Assembly: GCA_023213195.1 (NCBI GenBank)
Contig: CP096135.1
Span: forward strand, 2,724,842 to 2,788,841
DNA length: 64,000 bases
DNA from: Sphingobacteriales bacterium JAD_PAG50586_3
GTDB lineage: Bacteria > Bacteroidota > Bacteroidia > CAMBQF01
Direction: 5' to 3'
Position numbers and translations under genes: made by a program. Below, one piece after another: positions 1 to 7,933 of this stretch (position 1 is the first letter of the stretch; the number at the start of each line of letters is the position of its first letter). The notes beneath the pieces were generated by a model. It worked only from the letters and a program-made list of their open reading frames with translations. It was not told the DNA's origin and ran no database searches.

Positions 1-48
1 TTGCAAAGGGAGTGGATTCCGACGATAGTCGGAAGACGAGGGATTTTA
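1..48 (-). repeat. Class-2 hairpin element (cut by window start)
   Basis: Read on the minus strand this is ATCCCTC, then a 7-bp hairpin (TTCCGAC / GTCGGAA, loop TATC), then ACTCCCTTTG, where the window ends. The order of parts matches the other class-2 elements at 16.57, 16.63, 33.88, 36.06, 38.08, 45.21 and 47.08 kb. The stem sequence is unique to this copy. It lies directly upstream of the TonB-like gene. Confidence 0.6.
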
Positions 49-52
49 GCCA

Positions 53-685
53 ATGGACCAAGAAATTAAAAACATAGAACTTAGCATCATCTGCGGCGAA
101 AGCTGGGAAGCTATGCAGCCTGTTGCACAAGGCCGCCATTGCAATAAGTGCAACCGAAAGGTTATAGACCTAACTAATAGTTCTCAACTAGAATTAGAAA
201 AAGCACAAACCGAAAACCCTAATGGCTTTTGTGGCAGCTTTAGGTTAAGCCAAACTTTATACAGTAGGGCAGCTGCTACATTATTACTGGCTGCGGGTTT
301 AAGTTTTTCAGCGAATGTTCTAAAAGCCCAAACCCCAGCCGATAGTTCTAAACTAAAATTGGAACACACTACAGATAAAGACCCTATTGTTTTCGGAGGG
401 ATGCCCATAATGCCAACGTATAAGCATGGGGGAGAAGAGGGATTGCTGAAATTTTTGGCAAAGAATATATCAATTGAAGATTTGGATATTTATGGAACAG
501 TATATGTAAACTTTACCATTGATACACTTGGTAATGTTATAAACCCTAAAATATTAAGGGGCATACATCCAACAGCTGATAATGAAGCCTTGCGTGTAGT
601 AAAACTATTACAGTTTACACCCGGGATAGAAAACGGTCGTAAAGTAGAGGTGGTTTACAATATTCCAATTAAATTTAGGCGTTAG
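53..685 (+). CDS. TonB-like protein with N-terminal Cys motif
   Basis: A 210-residue protein. The N-terminal part has a Cys cluster (C14, then HCNKC at 29-33, then C60) typical of Bacteroidota proteins that carry a small, probably metal-binding, cytoplasmic segment before the membrane anchor. One hydrophobic segment lies at about 72-92. The C-terminal 95 residues look like a TonB C-terminal domain: YGTVYVNFTIDTLGNV followed by EALRVVKLLQFTPG. By family, such proteins span the inner membrane and may contact outer-membrane receptors, but no receptor gene is nearby. The next gene starts 3 bases downstream and encodes a second TonB_C-like domain, so the two are probably co-transcribed. The exact role is inferred. 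Confidence 0.75.
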   Translation: MDQEIKNIELSIICGESWEAMQPVAQGRHCNKCNRKVIDLTNSSQLELEKAQTENPNGFCGSFRLSQTLYSRAAATLLLAAGLSFSANVLKAQTPADSSKLKLEHTTDKDPIVFGGMPIMPTYKHGGEEGLLKFLAKNISIEDLDIYGTVYVNFTIDTLGNVINPKILRGIHPTADNEALRVVKLLQFTPGIENGRKVEVVYNIPIKFRR

Positions 686-688
686 AAT

Positions 689-1063
689 ATGAAGATTAGC
701 ATTGCCATATTATTGTTATTTATTTGCCTTGCCTGCAACGCACAAACTGATTCTACCATTTATCATAAGGTAGATAAAGGCCCGGTAGTAAAAAATCCCA
801 CTCTTAGTTCAAAAGCCTTGTTTGATTGTATTGATAAAGGTATTGCAGATTCAATAACGTTTATAGATTGTAAGTTCGAATTAACAATTAGTGCCACAGG
901 CAAAGCATCGGATATTAAAATACTTAGTACGCTCTCGCCCTGTATAGAAAATGTATGCAATAAGGCTATGGCTACACAGGTGTTTGAGCCTGCTGTATTA
1001 AATGGTAAGCCTGTTCCTACAAGGCCAACAATAACCTATCGGCTATATACAAAGTCGTTCTAA
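689..1063 (+). CDS. Small secreted TonB C-terminal-domain protein
   Basis: A 124-residue protein with a signal peptide (residues 1-19, ending CLACNAQ). It may be cleaved by signal peptidase I or lipidated at C17; the lipobox is not canonical. The rest resembles a compact TonB_C fold: FELTISATGKASDIKI, then the tail VFEPAVLNGKPVPTRPTITY. It starts 3 bases after the larger TonB-like gene and is probably its operon partner. It has no membrane anchor beyond the signal sequence, so it is unlikely to be a classical energy transducer. Function unknown. Confidence 0.65.
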   Translation: MKISIAILLLFICLACNAQTDSTIYHKVDKGPVVKNPTLSSKALFDCIDKGIADSITFIDCKFELTISATGKASDIKILSTLSPCIENVCNKAMATQVFEPAVLNGKPVPTRPTITYRLYTKSF

Positions 1064-1408
1064 AGCACTAATTTCCACATCCTATCCCCTGCACCTTAAA
1101 AACTATTTTTGTCCACAAAGTGCATATAGTGTGTTTGGGATCCGAAATCTGCCTTTAAAGACACAAGCCTATGTAGGTAGGGTATTGATAAACAACAATA
1201 TGCTGTTGGGTATCTAAAACCCTTCTACTTTGAATTACAGGACTGAGTTGCCTGTTAGAATAACTCTTTATTTTTATGGAGGATAGTTAAAAAAAGCAAT
1301 CTGCGAAAACTAGTATATTAGCTATATTCTGTAGCAGTTTGAGCGGTGTTGAAAGGTGTTAAACAATGGTTAAATAGTTATTTCTTATTATTGCACTTTT
1401 GAATTTTT
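1064..1408. other. Intergenic region, no gene seen
   Basis: These 345 bases separate the TonB-like pair from the lipid kinase gene. No ORF with coding character, hairpin terminator or member of the repeat families was recognised. It is AT-rich toward the 3' end and probably holds the promoter of the lipid kinase gene, but no convincing TAnnTTTG box could be fixed. Confidence 0.5.
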
Positions 1409-2347
1409 ATGGCAGAACAGTATTTTATAGTAGTAAACCCTTTGTCGGGTGGTGGGCGTAGCGAAAAACTGTGGCCGAAAATTGTTGCTAAGCTAAAGGC
1501 CGAGGGTCTTGATTATACATACAAGTTTACGGAGCGTTCTTTCCATGCCTACGCTATTGTACAGGATGCTATTGCAGCAGGACACCGTACTATTTTGGTA
1601 GTGGGCGGAGATGGATCGTTGAATGAGGCGGCCAACGCTATATTTGACCAAACGATGGTTAACCCATCGGAGGTTAAGCTGGGGCTTATATCCGTTGGTA
1701 CCGGCAACGACTGGGGTAAAACAACCCAAGTACCCGCAGACTTTGCCAAGTGTATTGATATTATTAAGGCCGGCAAAACCTTTAAGCAGGATGTTGGCAA
1801 GGCTTTTTACCAAGAAAACGGAACGGAGAAACACCGCTACTTTGTAAATATAGCAGGCTTTGCATACGATGCCTATGTGGTAGAAAATACCATGGCGGTA
1901 AACCGCAAAGGCGCGTATGGCAAGCTTTACTACCAGTGGGGTATATTTAAATGTTTGTTTTCTTATAAGAATACGCAGGTAAAAATAAGCTCGGAGAATG
2001 GTACGCTAATGGACGAGGAAGTGTTTAACGGCACGGTAGCTATTTGCCGCTACAACGGCGGGGGCATGATACCTAATCCGCATGCGGTGCCCGATGATGG
2101 TATTTTTGATATTACGGCCTACAGTAAAATATCGCGCATAAAGGTGGCTACCAGCGTTGGTAAATTATATAACGGTACTGTTGAAACATTGAAAGAGGCC
2201 CACCTGTTTACAGCAAAGGAAGTTAAGATTGACAGTAACCCGGGCATACGTTTAGAAACTGATGGCGAGCTGTTGGGTACAACACCGTTTAGGTTTGAAA
2301 TGAAGCAGCGGGCGCTGAATGTGTTTTCGCCGTTGGCAGCATCTTAA
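1409..2347 (+). CDS. Diacylglycerol/sphingosine kinase-family lipid kinase
   Basis: A 312-residue protein of the DAGK catalytic-domain family (YegS/BmrU/DgkB-like), which phosphorylates a lipid hydroxyl with ATP at the membrane. The N-terminus carries VVNPLSGGG, the nucleotide-binding GGDGSLNEAANAI lies at 66-78, and GLISVGTGNDWGKT at about 92-105; all three are family hallmarks. The C-terminal beta domain includes NGGGMIPNPHAVPDDGIFDI. Length is normal. It stands alone between a gene-free stretch and a repeat. In Bacteroidota the substrate could be diacylglycerol or a sphingoid/sulfonoid base; the sequence does not decide. Confidence 0.88.
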   Translation: MAEQYFIVVNPLSGGGRSEKLWPKIVAKLKAEGLDYTYKFTERSFHAYAIVQDAIAAGHRTILVVGGDGSLNEAANAIFDQTMVNPSEVKLGLISVGTGNDWGKTTQVPADFAKCIDIIKAGKTFKQDVGKAFYQENGTEKHRYFVNIAGFAYDAYVVENTMAVNRKGAYGKLYYQWGIFKCLFSYKNTQVKISSENGTLMDEEVFNGTVAICRYNGGGMIPNPHAVPDDGIFDITAYSKISRIKVATSVGKLYNGTVETLKEAHLFTAKEVKIDSNPGIRLETDGELLGTTPFRFEMKQRALNVFSPLAAS

Positions 2348-2359
2348 ATCTAAAAATTA

Positions 2360-2397
2360 CCTCACCCCCAACCCCCTCTCCTAAAGAGAGAGGGGAG
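2360..2397 (+). repeat. Class-1 hairpin element (single arm)
   Basis: CCTCACCCCCAACCCCCTCTCC, a TAAA loop and GAGAGAGGGGAG form one arm of the two-armed elements at 34987-35071 and 42896-42983. The second arm and the closing G-rich inverted end are missing, so this is a partial copy. It follows the lipid kinase stop codon by 13 bases. Confidence 0.6.
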
Positions 2398-2434
2398 TTA
2401 AAAAATGATTACTGATCCCTGACTACTGAAAAAA

Positions 2435-2791
2435 ATGTTTGGCAAGAAAAATATACGTTGGTTTAAGGTTTTTCTTCGGTAGAAAAGGCTGCTGATGTGT
2501 TGCCGCTAAACAAGCCGGTAAAGGTAGATATGGATGGTGGCATGCTGTGCCTTATGCGCACCAGCAAAGGATTTTATGCGTTTGAAGAACTCTGTCCGCA
2601 TGCTAAAGCGCCGCTTATTGATGCTCTGGGCCGATGAGGATAACTGCCTGATATGCCCTTACCACCGCTACAAGTTTGACTTAGAAACGGGCTTTGAAAA
2701 AACCTGTGGTGGCAATGCCCTAAAGCGTTACCCTATAGAAATAAGGGACGATGGCTTATTTATTGGTAAAGAAAATAAAGGTTGGTTTTAG
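2435..2791 (+). CDS. Rieske [2Fe-2S] ferredoxin-like protein (two frameshifts)
   Basis: A small soluble Rieske protein of about 118 residues. The cluster-binding boxes are both present: CPHAKAPL, and CPYHRYKFDLETG about 20 residues later, matching C-x-H ... C-x-x-H. The reading frame starts MFGKKNIRWFKVF at 2435. It breaks near 2472, where adding one T to a T5 run restores KVFSSVEKAADVLPL, and again near 2632 between the two cluster boxes. By family it carries electrons to an oxygenase or nitrite-reductase-like partner, but no partner gene is adjacent. The breaks look like sequencing indels because both motifs survive on either side. Confidence 0.75.
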
Positions 2792-2792
2792 T

Positions 2793-3295
2793 ATGATGAA
2801 GCTAAGCTATATCAGTAAAAAAGGTAGAACATTAGGCTTTTTCGTAATGTTGTTTCCGCTTTATGCAATTTATGGCATCATAATATTTGATTATGTATTG
2901 AGAAGTTTTTTGGAAACAAGGTTCAATATTCAGCTACCGGTATAATTATAATTCTAATAATATCTACAGCAGTAATAGCCAATAGTTATTGGGCTAATTT
3001 TAAGCATTATTACGATTTTTTTCTTGACCGTAAAAACAAGAAAATAGTATTTAGCAGAGGCAGCATTAAAAAGGAATATAACGTTGAAGATATAACTACA
3101 CTTAGGGTAAAATTTAATATACTAATGGGTATGGGTACTCAAGTTTATTTGCTAATAAATAACGATAAATTTATTCTTAGGCCGGGTAATTTATTTATTA
3201 AAAATCGTTGGGACGCTATTCTGAATCCTGATAATTTAGCTAGAAAACATGCAGATAGAATTAAAAATATAATTGGTATTAAAGAGATAAAATAA
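2793..3295 (+). CDS. Small membrane protein with PH-like domain (one frameshift)
   Basis: About 167 residues when joined. The start MMKLSYISKKGRT directly follows the Rieske stop codon (1-base gap). Two membrane segments, about 16-35 and 51-68, are followed by a hydrophilic domain (KKIVFSRGSIKKEY ... VYLLINNDKFILRPG) that resembles bacterial PH-like YdbS/YdbT-type domains. The frame breaks near 2939: one extra G after CTACC turns LPV-stop into LPGIIIILIIST and opens the frame to 3295. It ends 2 bases before the permease start, so it may be translationally linked. No specific function can be given. Confidence 0.6.
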
Positions 3296-3297
3296 AG

Positions 3298-4503
3298 TTG
3301 AATCTACCCTTTTTCATAGCACGCCGGTACCTCTTCTCTAAGAAGTCGCACAATATTATAAATATAATATCGGCTATATCCACCTTTACGGTTGCGGTGG
3401 TTACTGCTGCTATGGTTATTGTTATTTCAGCATTTGATGGGTTAGAGAAAACGATTACCGACCTGTACAATGCCTTTGATGCGGATATAGTAATTAGCCC
3501 TGCACAGGGTAAAACCTTTAAAGCCGATAGCCTTTTTGAGCAAAAACTGCGGACTAGCCCTATAGTATCTGACATTGGCTACGCATTAGAAGAGAGCGTT
3601 TTTCTTCGCTATGGCGATAAGCAAACCATTGCAACTATTAAAGGCGTAAGTAATAACTACGCTAAAATATCGGGCATAGATACCCTTATTGTTGATGGAG
3701 ATTACGATTTAGGTAACGATACCATGGCTTACGCAACCGTGGGCTATGGGGTAGGCATGAAGTTGGGGTTGGCTATTAACGATATTTTCACCCCGCTAAA
3801 TATATATTCGGTTAAGCGCAACTCGGTAAACTCTGCCAATGCTATAGATGCTGTGGCTAGCCGAGCTGTTATGGCCATAGGTATATTTAGTGTGCAAAAC
3901 CAGCCTGAGTATGATAACAAGTATGTTATAACCCCGCTGTGGTTTGCGCAGGAACTACTGAGCAGGGAACGGCAATACAGCACAGTAGAGTTAAAATTGA
4001 AGCCGGGTATTAATGTAAGAGATGCCAAAACCGAGTTGGAAGGCCTACTTGGCGAGGGTTACATAGTGAAGAACCGCTACCAGTTGCACGAGGTTTTGTA
4101 TAAGGTAATAAACTCTGAAAAATGGGCGGTGTTTATGATACTGTCGCTGATATTGCTAACGGCTATTTTCAATATTATGGGGTCGCTGACGATGCTGATA
4201 GTTGAAAAGCAAAGCGACTCTGAAACGCTAAAAGCCATGGGTGCCGACAGTAGCATGCTGCGTACTATATTTCAAACGGAAGCCTTTTTAATTACCCTGA
4301 TAGGTACATTAAGCGGGGTAGGGGCAGGCCTATTATTGTGTATAGGCCAAATAAAATTTCAATGGATATTAATGGCCGGAGAAGGCTCTATGCCTTACCC
4401 ATTGCACATACGCTGGGCCGATGTGGGTATTATTGCCTTACTGGTAATGTTTATTGGTACGTTTATAGGTTGGTTAACCACGCGCCGGAGTATTGGTAGC
4501 TAA
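3298..4503 (+). CDS. LolC/LolE-like ABC transporter permease (FtsX domain)
   Basis: A 401-residue inner-membrane protein. The N-terminus MNLPFFIARRYLFSKKSHN and a membrane segment at about 22-45 are typical of LolC/LolE permeases. A MacB-type periplasmic domain follows (about 46-265), then three C-terminal membrane segments (about 275-298, 320-345, 370-392). By family it would extract lipoproteins from the inner membrane with a LolD ATPase, which is not in this window. The start codon is TTG, 2 bases after the preceding stop. It overlaps the convergent murQ by 4 bases. Alternative: another MacB/FtsX-type exporter permease. Confidence 0.85.
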   Translation: MNLPFFIARRYLFSKKSHNIINIISAISTFTVAVVTAAMVIVISAFDGLEKTITDLYNAFDADIVISPAQGKTFKADSLFEQKLRTSPIVSDIGYALEESVFLRYGDKQTIATIKGVSNNYAKISGIDTLIVDGDYDLGNDTMAYATVGYGVGMKLGLAINDIFTPLNIYSVKRNSVNSANAIDAVASRAVMAIGIFSVQNQPEYDNKYVITPLWFAQELLSRERQYSTVELKLKPGINVRDAKTELEGLLGEGYIVKNRYQLHEVLYKVINSEKWAVFMILSLILLTAIFNIMGSLTMLIVEKQSDSETLKAMGADSSMLRTIFQTEAFLITLIGTLSGVGAGLLLCIGQIKFQWILMAGEGSMPYPLHIRWADVGIIALLVMFIGTFIGWLTTRRSIGS

Positions 4504-5309
4504 GCACCTTTAGCGGCTTCTACCGCTTTGCGTACACTGCCGTATGTTTTAAGTAAATCCGCAGCCTGGTCGTAGTCAATATTTAAAGCATCCATAACCA
4601 TGCGGGTGCCGCGGTCTATCAGCTTGTTGTTAGATAGTTGCATATCTACCATGCGGTTGCCTTTTACGCGCCCAAGCTTTATCATTAGCGATGTAGAGAG
4701 CATGTTCAAGGCCAGTTTTTGTGCCGTGCCCGATTTCATGCGGGTGCTACCCGTAACAAACTCCGGGCCTACCACAATCTCCACGGGGAATTCGGCGGCG
4801 GCTGCTACAGGGCTGCCGGTGTTGCAAACAATGCAACCGGTGCCAATACCCAACTCGCGGGCTTTGTTTAAAGCGCCCACTACATAAGGCGTAGATCCAG
4901 ATGCTGCAATGCCAACCAGAAAGTCGTACTCGTTTATGTTATGCTCTTGTAAGTCGGCCCAACCTTGTTCGGTACTATCCTCGGCAAACTCAACAGCTTT
5001 GCGTATAGCGGCATCGCCACCGGCAATAAGGCCAATAACCAAGCCGTGGGGCACACCAAAAGTTGGTGGGCATTCAGATGCATCAACAATGCCTAAACGG
5101 CCACTGGTGCCAGCACCAATATAAAACAACCTGCCCCCATTGCTAAGGCGCTCAAAGGCTGCATTAACAAGGGTCTCCAGTTGGGGCATAGCAGTTTCTA
5201 CCGCCAGGGGCACAGTCTTGTCTTCGGTATTCATTTTGGTAAGCAACTCTTGGGTACTCATCAACTCCAGGTTATTGTAGCGAGATTCCGATTCGGTAGT
5301 CCTAATCAT
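4500..5309 (-). CDS. murQ: N-acetylmuramic acid 6-phosphate etherase
   Basis: A 269-residue cytoplasmic enzyme that splits MurNAc-6-phosphate into GlcNAc-6-phosphate and D-lactate during peptidoglycan recycling. The SIS-domain sugar-phosphate loop GAGTSGRL is at 65-72 and the conserved catalytic region DASECPPTFGV follows, with E79 the likely acid/base residue. STRMKSGTAQKLALNML is also a MurQ signature. The chosen start is MIRTTESESRYNNL; an upstream in-frame codon at 5369 would add 20 residues unlike the family. No MurNAc kinase or transporter is adjacent. Its end overlaps the permease gene by 4 bases. Confidence 0.93.
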   Translation of the reverse strand: MIRTTESESRYNNLELMSTQELLTKMNTEDKTVPLAVETAMPQLETLVNAAFERLSNGGRLFYIGAGTSGRLGIVDASECPPTFGVPHGLVIGLIAGGDAAIRKAVEFAEDSTEQGWADLQEHNINEYDFLVGIAASGSTPYVVGALNKARELGIGTGCIVCNTGSPVAAAAEFPVEIVVGPEFVTGSTRMKSGTAQKLALNMLSTSLMIKLGRVKGNRMVDMQLSNNKLIDRGTRMVMDALNIDYDQAADLLKTYGSVRKAVEAAKGA

Positions 5310-5419
5310 GCGCCAAAGGTATAGGTAAATTGTTAAAATGTATGTTGATAGACGCTTTTGGGTAAGCATTAATTTTAACCTTAGATGGATATTTTTGTAG
5401 GTATACTTTAATTTACGCT

Positions 5420-5857
5420 ATGGAAAAGCACGACGAAACATTTAAGCACAAAACTCCGGTACAAATACGTTTTGTTGATACCGATATGCTTGGGCACGTA
5501 AACAACTCTATATACCTAAGTTTTATGGAGTATGCCCGTATAAATTATTTTCGTGCGGTGCTGGGTGCCAATGTTAATTGGAACTCGCGCGGTATTATAG
5601 TAGGCAAGGCTATTATAGACTACAAGGTGCCTATCTTTTTTCGCGATAATTTGGTGGTTAAAACCCGTGTATCAAGGCTTGGTAAAAAGAGCTTTGACAT
5701 GGAGTACCAATTGATACACATAACCCCCGATAAAAAAGAAGTGCTTAAAGCTACGGGTGTTACGGTTATGGTTTGTTATAACTACGAGGAGAACAAGACC
5801 ATAGAAATACCTACCGAATGGCGCGAGAAAATTGCGAAATTAGAGGGGTTGGATTAA
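5420..5857 (+). CDS. Acyl-CoA thioesterase, hotdog fold (4HBT family)
   Basis: A 145-residue YbgC-like thioesterase. The active-site region VDTDMLGHVNNSIYLSFME contains the Asp and the H-V-N-N signature of the 4HBT family. It is expected to hydrolyse an acyl-CoA or acyl-ACP thioester in the cytoplasm; the chain preference cannot be read from the sequence. A possible -7 box (TATTTTTG) lies about 20-30 bases upstream. Its stop codon abuts the end of the convergent small membrane gene. Confidence 0.85.
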   Translation: MEKHDETFKHKTPVQIRFVDTDMLGHVNNSIYLSFMEYARINYFRAVLGANVNWNSRGIIVGKAIIDYKVPIFFRDNLVVKTRVSRLGKKSFDMEYQLIHITPDKKEVLKATGVTVMVCYNYEENKTIEIPTEWREKIAKLEGLD

Positions 5858-6040
5858 TTAATTGCTATTTATTATAACAATAAAGAAATAAATTATAGCC
5901 AGAGCTACAAATTGTAGCCCGAATATCCACGATGCAGCCCTTGTTATTTCAGGCTTTTTTAGTGCCAGCCCCATAATAACAAGCAATATGCAAAAGCCTG
6001 TACAAATGGCTACGCAAATAAAAGCCAGTGCAACAATCAT
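5858..6040 (-). CDS. Small two-TM membrane protein
   Basis: A 60-residue very hydrophobic protein with two predicted membrane helices (about 4-26 and 38-57) joined by the short loop KKPEITRAASW. It lies 5 bases downstream of the DedA gene on the same strand, so co-transcription is likely. Not recognised as a named family. Its position and membrane character support a real gene, but it is short. Confidence 0.5.
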   Translation of the reverse strand: MIVALAFICVAICTGFCILLVIMGLALKKPEITRAASWIFGLQFVALAIIYFFIVIINSN

Positions 6041-6045
6041 ATTAA

Positions 6046-6690
6046 TTACGCTTTCTTCCTATTAGCTAACCAAGCCTTACCAATTTCATATACCATTGGA
6101 AGTACTGATATAAATACAATGCCCAGAGTCATTATTTCAAGGTTGTTACGTACAAAATCTATACGGCCTAAGTAGTAACCCATGGTTACAAACCCCACAA
6201 TCCACACAAAGCCGCCAATAACGTTGAAAGAGATAAACTTCTTATAATCCATAACACCCACACCGGCTACAAAAGGGGCTATAGTACGCACTATGGGCAC
6301 AAAGCGCGCAAGTATAATAGTGCGTGTACCATATTTATCGTAAAAAGAATGGGTTTTGTCTAACCATTCTTGTTTTACTATGGGTTTACCTCTGTATTTC
6401 CAAGCGGTAACATGGTGGCCTAAATAGCGCCCAATAAGATAGTTAGTAGTATCGCCCAAAACTGCGGCAATAAATAATAGAACAAATAGCACCCATATAT
6501 TTAACTCGCCACTGCCGGCAAATATGCCTGCAGCAAATAGCAACGAATCGCCGGGTAAAAAGGGCCATATTACTAAACCTGTTTCTATAAATATAATTGC
6601 AAATAAAATAGCATATACCCAGGTGTCATAAGCTACTATAAGCTCTTTTAACTTGTCGTCTATATGTAAAAAATAGTCTAAAAATTCCAT
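6046..6690 (-). CDS. DedA-family membrane protein
   Basis: A 214-residue polytopic protein of the DedA/VTT family, members of which act in lipid (undecaprenyl-phosphate, phosphatidylethanolamine) translocation. The family hallmarks are visible: FIETGLVIWPFLPGDSLLF near residues 35-53, GDTTNYLIGRYLG at about 80-92, and ARFVPIVRTIAPFVAGVG near residue 130, with the conserved Arg residues. The C-terminus ends with a Lys/Arg-rich tail (NRKKA). It probably forms an operon with the 60-residue membrane protein that follows. Confidence 0.9.
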   Translation of the reverse strand: MEFLDYFLHIDDKLKELIVAYDTWVYAILFAIIFIETGLVIWPFLPGDSLLFAAGIFAGSGELNIWVLFVLLFIAAVLGDTTNYLIGRYLGHHVTAWKYRGKPIVKQEWLDKTHSFYDKYGTRTIILARFVPIVRTIAPFVAGVGVMDYKKFISFNVIGGFVWIVGFVTMGYYLGRIDFVRNNLEIMTLGIVFISVLPMVYEIGKAWLANRKKA

Positions 6691-6753
6691 TAAAACAGGG
6701 CGTAATATGATTATCCTCTGCTAAGAGGTTGTAATTAGTTGTAGTAAAAAGTT

Positions 6754-7071
6754 CTAAGTAAGCGGTACCGATGGGTCTATTTGTTGGCTCCAGGCTGTAA
6801 TACCACCTTTAAGGTTGTATAGGTTGGTAAAGCCAAATTGCCTTTCTAAAGCATCTACAATAGCGCCACTGCGGCCACCACTCCGGCAATGAATGATAAC
6901 AGGCACATCGCGCGATATTTTATCAATATTGGCAACAACCAAGCCCATGGGTATATGTTCCCCGCCAATTTCAGCAGCATCAACCTCGGCCTGCTCACGA
7001 ACGTCAATAAGCTGGTGTGGCTCATTATTATCGCGCATGGCTTTAAGCTCTTCAACAGTAACTTCTTTCAT
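6754..7071 (-). CDS. Rhodanese-like domain protein
   Basis: A single-domain rhodanese of 105 residues with the active-site loop HCRSGGRS and the persulfide-forming C62. The N-terminal VTVEELKAMRDNNEPHQLID matches the start of the fold. It may carry sulfane sulfur or simply act in redox or sulfur transfer. It follows the phosphosulfolactate synthase gene by 12 bases on the same strand, so a link with sulfur metabolism is suggested by context only. Confidence 0.88.
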   Translation of the reverse strand: MKEVTVEELKAMRDNNEPHQLIDVREQAEVDAAEIGGEHIPMGLVVANIDKISRDVPVIIHCRSGGRSGAIVDALERQFGFTNLYNLKGGITAWSQQIDPSVPLT

Positions 7072-7083
7072 CTGTACAGGGTA

Positions 7084-7914
7084 TTATACTTTTTCTTTTG
7101 TTTTTTTAGCTGCAGCATCGGTAGACTCTGCAGTAATCTTTAGCTTTTTAAGATTATCAGGCAGGTAACTAAAGAAGGTATCACCACGAAGGCCTAAACG
7201 AAGGGTTTCCAGAGGAATAACTTCTTCGGGGGCAATGTTACCCAGATTAACCTCGGCACCAAGCAGCTTAATAAACCAAGCTTGTTGGGCCTTAATTGGG
7301 GCTTCCCAAATAATGTTTTCCGATTTTACCTTATCAATAATTTTATTTACCAACTGTACGTGGGCATTGCCATTGGGGCGGTAAATACCAACGTTGCCAC
7401 TTTCGCGGGCTTCGGCAATTACCTTCCACGAACCGGCTTGCAGTTCGGTCTGCATCATGCTAATCCACATTTTTGGGGCAATAAGTATACCGGCTTCTTT
7501 AGAGCCTACTTCACTAAGTACTGTAAAATCTTTGGCAAGGCGGTTTATATAATCGCACTTAACATCGTGCGGAAGGATGATAGAACCATCAGAAACCTCG
7601 GCTGCATCCAGTTTAAGGTCGGTAATAAGCTTACGGTATGCATCAAATTTTTTGCGCACAATAAATGCTTCAAACAAAGTACCACCTAGGTATACCTTAA
7701 AACCGGCATCTTTATACAAGGCAATTTTATCTTTTACCCTTGGGGTAACCATTGATGTGCCAAAGCCTAACTTAACAATATCAATCAATTCGCCCGATAC
7801 GCTAATCATATCTTCGGTCTGGCGTAGGCTAAGGCCTTTATCCATAACCATGGTAAGACCTTGTTTGCGCGGCCTAAGGCTGCGTTCTGGTATAAAATCT
7901 AATTTTTCTAACAT
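7084..7914 (-). CDS. comA: Phosphosulfolactate synthase (ComA-like)
   Basis: A 276-residue protein of the ComA family, which adds sulfite to phosphoenolpyruvate to give phosphosulfolactate. Recognisable segments are KQGLTMVMDKGLSL, IDIVKLGFGTS, YLGGTLFEAF, AAEVSDGSIILP, LSEVGSKE and IIWEAPIKAQQAWFIKLLG. In methanogens the product leads to coenzyme M. In Bacteroidota the homologue is not tied to coenzyme M, and a sulfonate used for cell-envelope sulfonolipids is one possibility. An alpha-oxoamine synthase of the relevant type lies at 38.1 kb. It sits in a same-strand run: TPR gene, comA, rhodanese. Confidence 0.85.
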   Translation of the reverse strand: MLEKLDFIPERSLRPRKQGLTMVMDKGLSLRQTEDMISVSGELIDIVKLGFGTSMVTPRVKDKIALYKDAGFKVYLGGTLFEAFIVRKKFDAYRKLITDLKLDAAEVSDGSIILPHDVKCDYINRLAKDFTVLSEVGSKEAGILIAPKMWISMMQTELQAGSWKVIAEARESGNVGIYRPNGNAHVQLVNKIIDKVKSENIIWEAPIKAQQAWFIKLLGAEVNLGNIAPEEVIPLETLRLGLRGDTFFSYLPDNLKKLKITAESTDAAAKKTKEKV

Positions 7915-7933
7915 AACTTACTGTTTATACACT